Source: Hyphomicrobiaceae bacterium | GTDB lineage: Bacteria; Pseudomonadota; Alphaproteobacteria; Rhizobiales; Hyphomicrobiaceae | Reading direction: 5' to 3' | DNA length: 15,839 nt | NCBI GenBank assembly: GCA_025359005.1 | Contig: JANYHP010000379.1 | Coordinates: forward strand, 1 to 15,839 | Translations under genes and position numbers: made by a program | Notes under the pieces: generated by a model | Database searches by the model: none | The model's input: the letters and a program-made list of their open reading frames with translations, nothing else | Told to the model about the DNA's origin: nothing | Part shown: one piece after another, positions 13,584-15,839 of the stretch | Numbering within the stretch: the first letter of the stretch is position 1 | Layout: each line of letters opens with the position of its first letter

Positions 13584-13952
13584 TCACCCGCCAAAGCCCT
13601 TCCCCGGCTTCTTATATTCAGGCCTCGGCGGGCTGAAGATATCGAGGACGCGGCAGCCGTCGGGACCGGCGCGCATGGTGTGTGACACGCCGCCGGGCGT
13701 CCGCCAAAAGTCGCCCTTTTGGACCGGTATTTCCTCGGCGCCCTGCACGCGGATGGCCGAGCCGTCCAGCAGCACGCCCCACTGCTCCTCGGGGTGGTGA
13801 TGCAGCGTACCCTGACCGTTGGCGGCGATGGTCACCACTGACAGCATCGCCTGTTCGCCGGCAAAGATGCGCGTGGTGACGCCGGGCGCCAATTCGCGGA
13901 ATAGTCCGTCGTCCGGCCGGTCCAGGTTGTGGAATTCGTCGCGCTGGCTCAT
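13584..13952 (-). CDS. Small single-domain cupin protein
   Basis: 122-aa cupin (small beta-barrel). Motif 1 is GTLHHHPEEQWGVLLDG (48-64), with H51/H53 and E56 or Q57 as likely metal ligands. Motif 2 is GDFWRTPGGVSH (80-91), H91 being the last ligand. A single barrel of this length fits binding or sensing proteins and some small isomerases or dioxygenases; the substrate cannot be assigned. No signal peptide. ATG at 13952-13950 has GAGGA about 7 bases upstream. It is divergent from alaS across 209 bases and convergent with lysR. Fold secure, function open. Confidence 0.88.
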   Translation of the reverse strand: MSQRDEFHNLDRPDDGLFRELAPGVTTRIFAGEQAMLSVVTIAANGQGTLHHHPEEQWGVLLDGSAIRVQGAEEIPVQKGDFWRTPGGVSHTMRAGPDGCRVLDIFSPPRPEYKKPGKGFGG

Positions 13953-14161
13953 GTCGGGTCCTCGGCGGGTCTTTGCGTCCCTGCTTTGGGACTTATGCTA
14001 GCGACCTGCCGCCATGTCGGCAACATCGTCGCCCTGGCGCGTCTCGGTGGACAAGGCAGCGTCGGCCCGGTACCAAGTCGACACCTTAGGGCGCGACGTC
14101 GGCCAGATGTCTGTCGGGGCATCCCCCACGTCGCCAAGCGCACATTTTACGGACCTCGCTT

Positions 14162-15839
14162 ATGACGACCGTCAATCAGATTCGCTCGACGTACACCGGC
14201 TACTTCGCCAAGCACGGTCACGAGCACGTGGCCTCGTCGTCGCTGGTGCCGCGCAACGACCCGACCTTGATGTTCACCAGCGCGGGGATGGTGCAGTTCA
14301 AGAACCTGTTCACGGGCCAGGAGCATCGCAGCTATACCACCGCCACCACCTCGCAGAAATGCCTGCGCGCGGGCGGCAAGCACAACGACCTCGATAACGT
14401 CGGCTACACGGCCCGCCACGCGACGTTCTTCGAAATGCTCGGCAACTTCTCGTTCGGCGACTACTTCAAAGAGCGCGCGATCAAGCTCGCCTGGGACCTC
14501 GTCACCAAGGACTTCGGTCTCAAGAAGGATAAGCTGTGGATCACCGTTTATTCAGAGGATGAAGAGGCCGCCGCGCTGTGGAAAAAGATCGCCGGCTTCA
14601 AGGACGACCGCATCATCCGCATTTCAACGTCCGACAATTTCTGGGCGGCTGGAGATACGGGGCCGTGCGGGCCGTGCTCGGAAATCTTCATCGATCAGGG
14701 CGACACGGTGCAGGGTGGCCCGCCCGGATCGGCTGACGCCGACGGCGACCGCTATCTCGAATTCTGGAACCTCGTGTTCATGCAGTTCGACCAGCTCGGG
14801 CCGGGCAATCGCGTCAACCTGCCGAAACCGTCGATCGACACAGGCATGGGGCTGGAGCGCATGTCGGCGATCCTGCAGGGCGTGCACTCGATCTTCGATA
14901 CGGACATGTTCCGCGCGCTGATCGACACCTCCGTTGCCGAAACAGGCGTCGCCGCCAAGGGCGACAACGCGCCGAGCCACCGCATCATCGCCGATCATTT
15001 GCGGGCGTCATGTTTCCTCATCGCCGACGGCGTGCTGCCGTCCAACGAGGGCCGCGGCTACGTCGCCCGCCGCATCATGCGCCGTGCCATGCGGCACGCA
15101 CACCTGTTGGGCGCCAAAGATCCGCTGATGCATCGCCTCGTGCCGGCGCTGGTCCGCCAGATGGGCGACACGTATCCCGAACTCGTCCGCGCCCAGGCGC
15201 TCATCACCGAGACACTGAAGCTCGAGGAAACCCGCTTCCGCAAGACCTTGGCGCGCGGCTTGGGCCTGCTCGACGACGCTTCGAACAATCTGCGCAAGGG
15301 CGACATCTTCGCCGGCGACGTGGCGTTCAAGCTCTACGACACCTACGGCTTCCCGCTCGATCTGACGCAGGACGCACTCCGCGCGCGCGGCGTCACCGTC
15401 GACACGACCGCCTTCAACGCCGCCATGGAAGCGCAGAAGGCCGAGGCGCGTAAATCCTGGAAAGGCTCGGGCGAAGCCGGCACAGAGGCCGTCTGGTTCG
15501 ATATCAAGGATAAGGCCGGTCCCACCGAGTTCCTGGGCTACGGCACGGAAAGTGCTGAGGGCGAGATCCGCGCGCTGGTCAAGGGTGGCAAGGCCGTGGC
15601 ATTGCTGGCCAAAGGCGACGAAGGGTCGATCGTCGTCAACCAGACGCCGTTCTATGGCGAGAGTGGCGGGCAGGCCGGCGATATCGGCGTCATCAAGGGG
15701 CCGAAGGGCGCGCTCTTCCGCGTCACAGATACACAGAAGAAGCTCGGCGATCTGTTCGTGCACATCGGCGTCGTCGAGGCGGGCAGTTTCAAGACCGGCG
15801 ATCACGCGGCCCTCGCCGTCGACCATGCGCACCGCCAGG
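14162..15839 (+). CDS. alaS: Alanyl-tRNA synthetase (5' part, cut by window end)
   Basis: The first 559 residues of an enzyme that is usually about 880. It charges tRNA-Ala in the cytoplasm. The class II catalytic core is intact: SAGMVQFKNLFTGQE (40-54), TSQKCLRAGGKHNDLDNVG (63-81), TFFEMLGNFSFGDYFK (88-103), DNFWAAGDTGPCGPCSEIF (158-176), LEFWNLVFMQF (199-209) and SIDTGMGLERM (224-234). The tRNA-recognition helices include HLRASCFLIADGVLPSNEGRGYV. The editing domain begins with TPFYGESGGQ (495-504); its HxxxH zinc site and the C-terminal C-Ala domain lie beyond the window. ATG 14162 matches the usual AlaRS N-terminus (MTTVNQIRSTY) although the Shine-Dalgarno is weak. No stop or frameshift in the visible part. 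Confidence 0.97.
   Translation, partial: MTTVNQIRSTYTGYFAKHGHEHVASSSLVPRNDPTLMFTSAGMVQFKNLFTGQEHRSYTTATTSQKCLRAGGKHNDLDNVGYTARHATFFEMLGNFSFGDYFKERAIKLAWDLVTKDFGLKKDKLWITVYSEDEEAAALWKKIAGFKDDRIIRISTSDNFWAAGDTGPCGPCSEIFIDQGDTVQGGPPGSADADGDRYLEFWNLVFMQFDQLGPGNRVNLPKPSIDTGMGLERMSAILQGVHSIFDTDMFRALIDTSVAETGVAAKGDNAPSHRIIADHLRASCFLIADGVLPSNEGRGYVARRIMRRAMRHAHLLGAKDPLMHRLVPALVRQMGDTYPELVRAQALITETLKLEETRFRKTLARGLGLLDDASNNLRKGDIFAGDVAFKLYDTYGFPLDLTQDALRARGVTVDTTAFNAAMEAQKAEARKSWKGSGEAGTEAVWFDIKDKAGPTEFLGYGTESAEGEIRALVKGGKAVALLAKGDEGSIVVNQTPFYGESGGQAGDIGVIKGPKGALFRVTDTQKKLGDLFVHIGVVEAGSFKTGDHAALAVDHAHRQ

Noticed and set aside
13972..13999. alaS promoter (TTTGCG, 16 bases, TATGCT)
   Set aside because: Both boxes match the consensus poorly, so it cannot be supported.
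13929..14165. Plus-strand 78-codon frame between the cupin gene and alaS
   Set aside because: It begins inside the antisense of the cupin gene, overlaps the alaS start and has no motif or ribosome binding site.
15008..15832. Minus-strand open frame of 274 codons
   Set aside because: Antisense to alaS, whose motifs are unmistakable in the plus frame.

Overview
This window reads as chromosomal DNA of an alphaproteobacterium, most likely of the order Hyphomicrobiales (Rhizobiales). The evidence is the high G+C content, the strong third-position GC bias, an alphaproteobacterial-type AlaRS, an L,D-transpeptidase of the long form familiar from Bradyrhizobium-like genomes, a polyhydroxybutyrate-type 3-hydroxybutyrate dehydrogenase beside a patatin/DUF3734-type protein, and an intergenic remnant that resembles dispersed repeats of that order. 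No phage, insertion sequence, CRISPR array or tRNA gene was found.

Layout. Positions 1-366 hold no convincing gene but contain a run of perfect hairpins, one with a GNRA tetraloop: a possible unidentified structured RNA. Three minus-strand genes follow: an L,D-transpeptidase (367-1911), a membrane-anchored M20 metallopeptidase (1998-3461) and an atypical SDR protein lacking the usual catalytic Tyr/Lys (3545-4321). A 508-base gap leads to a plus-strand secreted protein with a lysozyme-like signature (4841-6055), whose signal-peptide start appears to be broken by a 1-base frameshift.

Positions 6062-8486 (minus) hold the most interesting unit: five tightly coupled genes (junctions TGACATG, ATGA, ATGA, TGATG). 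In transcription order they are a 72-aa membrane protein, a 52-aa membrane protein, a fusion of a ferric-reductase-like b-type heme membrane domain with a Rieske [2Fe-2S] domain, a membrane-anchored 256-aa protein with a CX3C...HX2CX3C motif, and a 65-aa membrane protein. It looks like a compact, undescribed membrane electron-transfer module. Two sets of direct repeats sit immediately upstream and may be its control region.

Positions 8786-12187 (minus) carry an MFS transporter, a patatin-like protein and 3-hydroxybutyrate dehydrogenase (bdhA). A good intrinsic terminator separates the patatin/bdhA pair from the MFS gene. A LysR-type regulator (12362-13249, plus) is divergent from bdhA, with a T-N11-A dyad between them, so it probably controls this storage-polymer/ketone-body segment. 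After a 334-base gap with repeat-like sequence come a small cupin gene (minus) and the 5' two thirds of alaS (plus), cut by the window end.

A recurrent oddity: both SDR genes end in short perfect tandem repeats (8-bp and 14-bp units, three or more copies) that include the stop codon. Because both unit lengths are 2 modulo 3, the repeated TGA occurs in all three reading frames.
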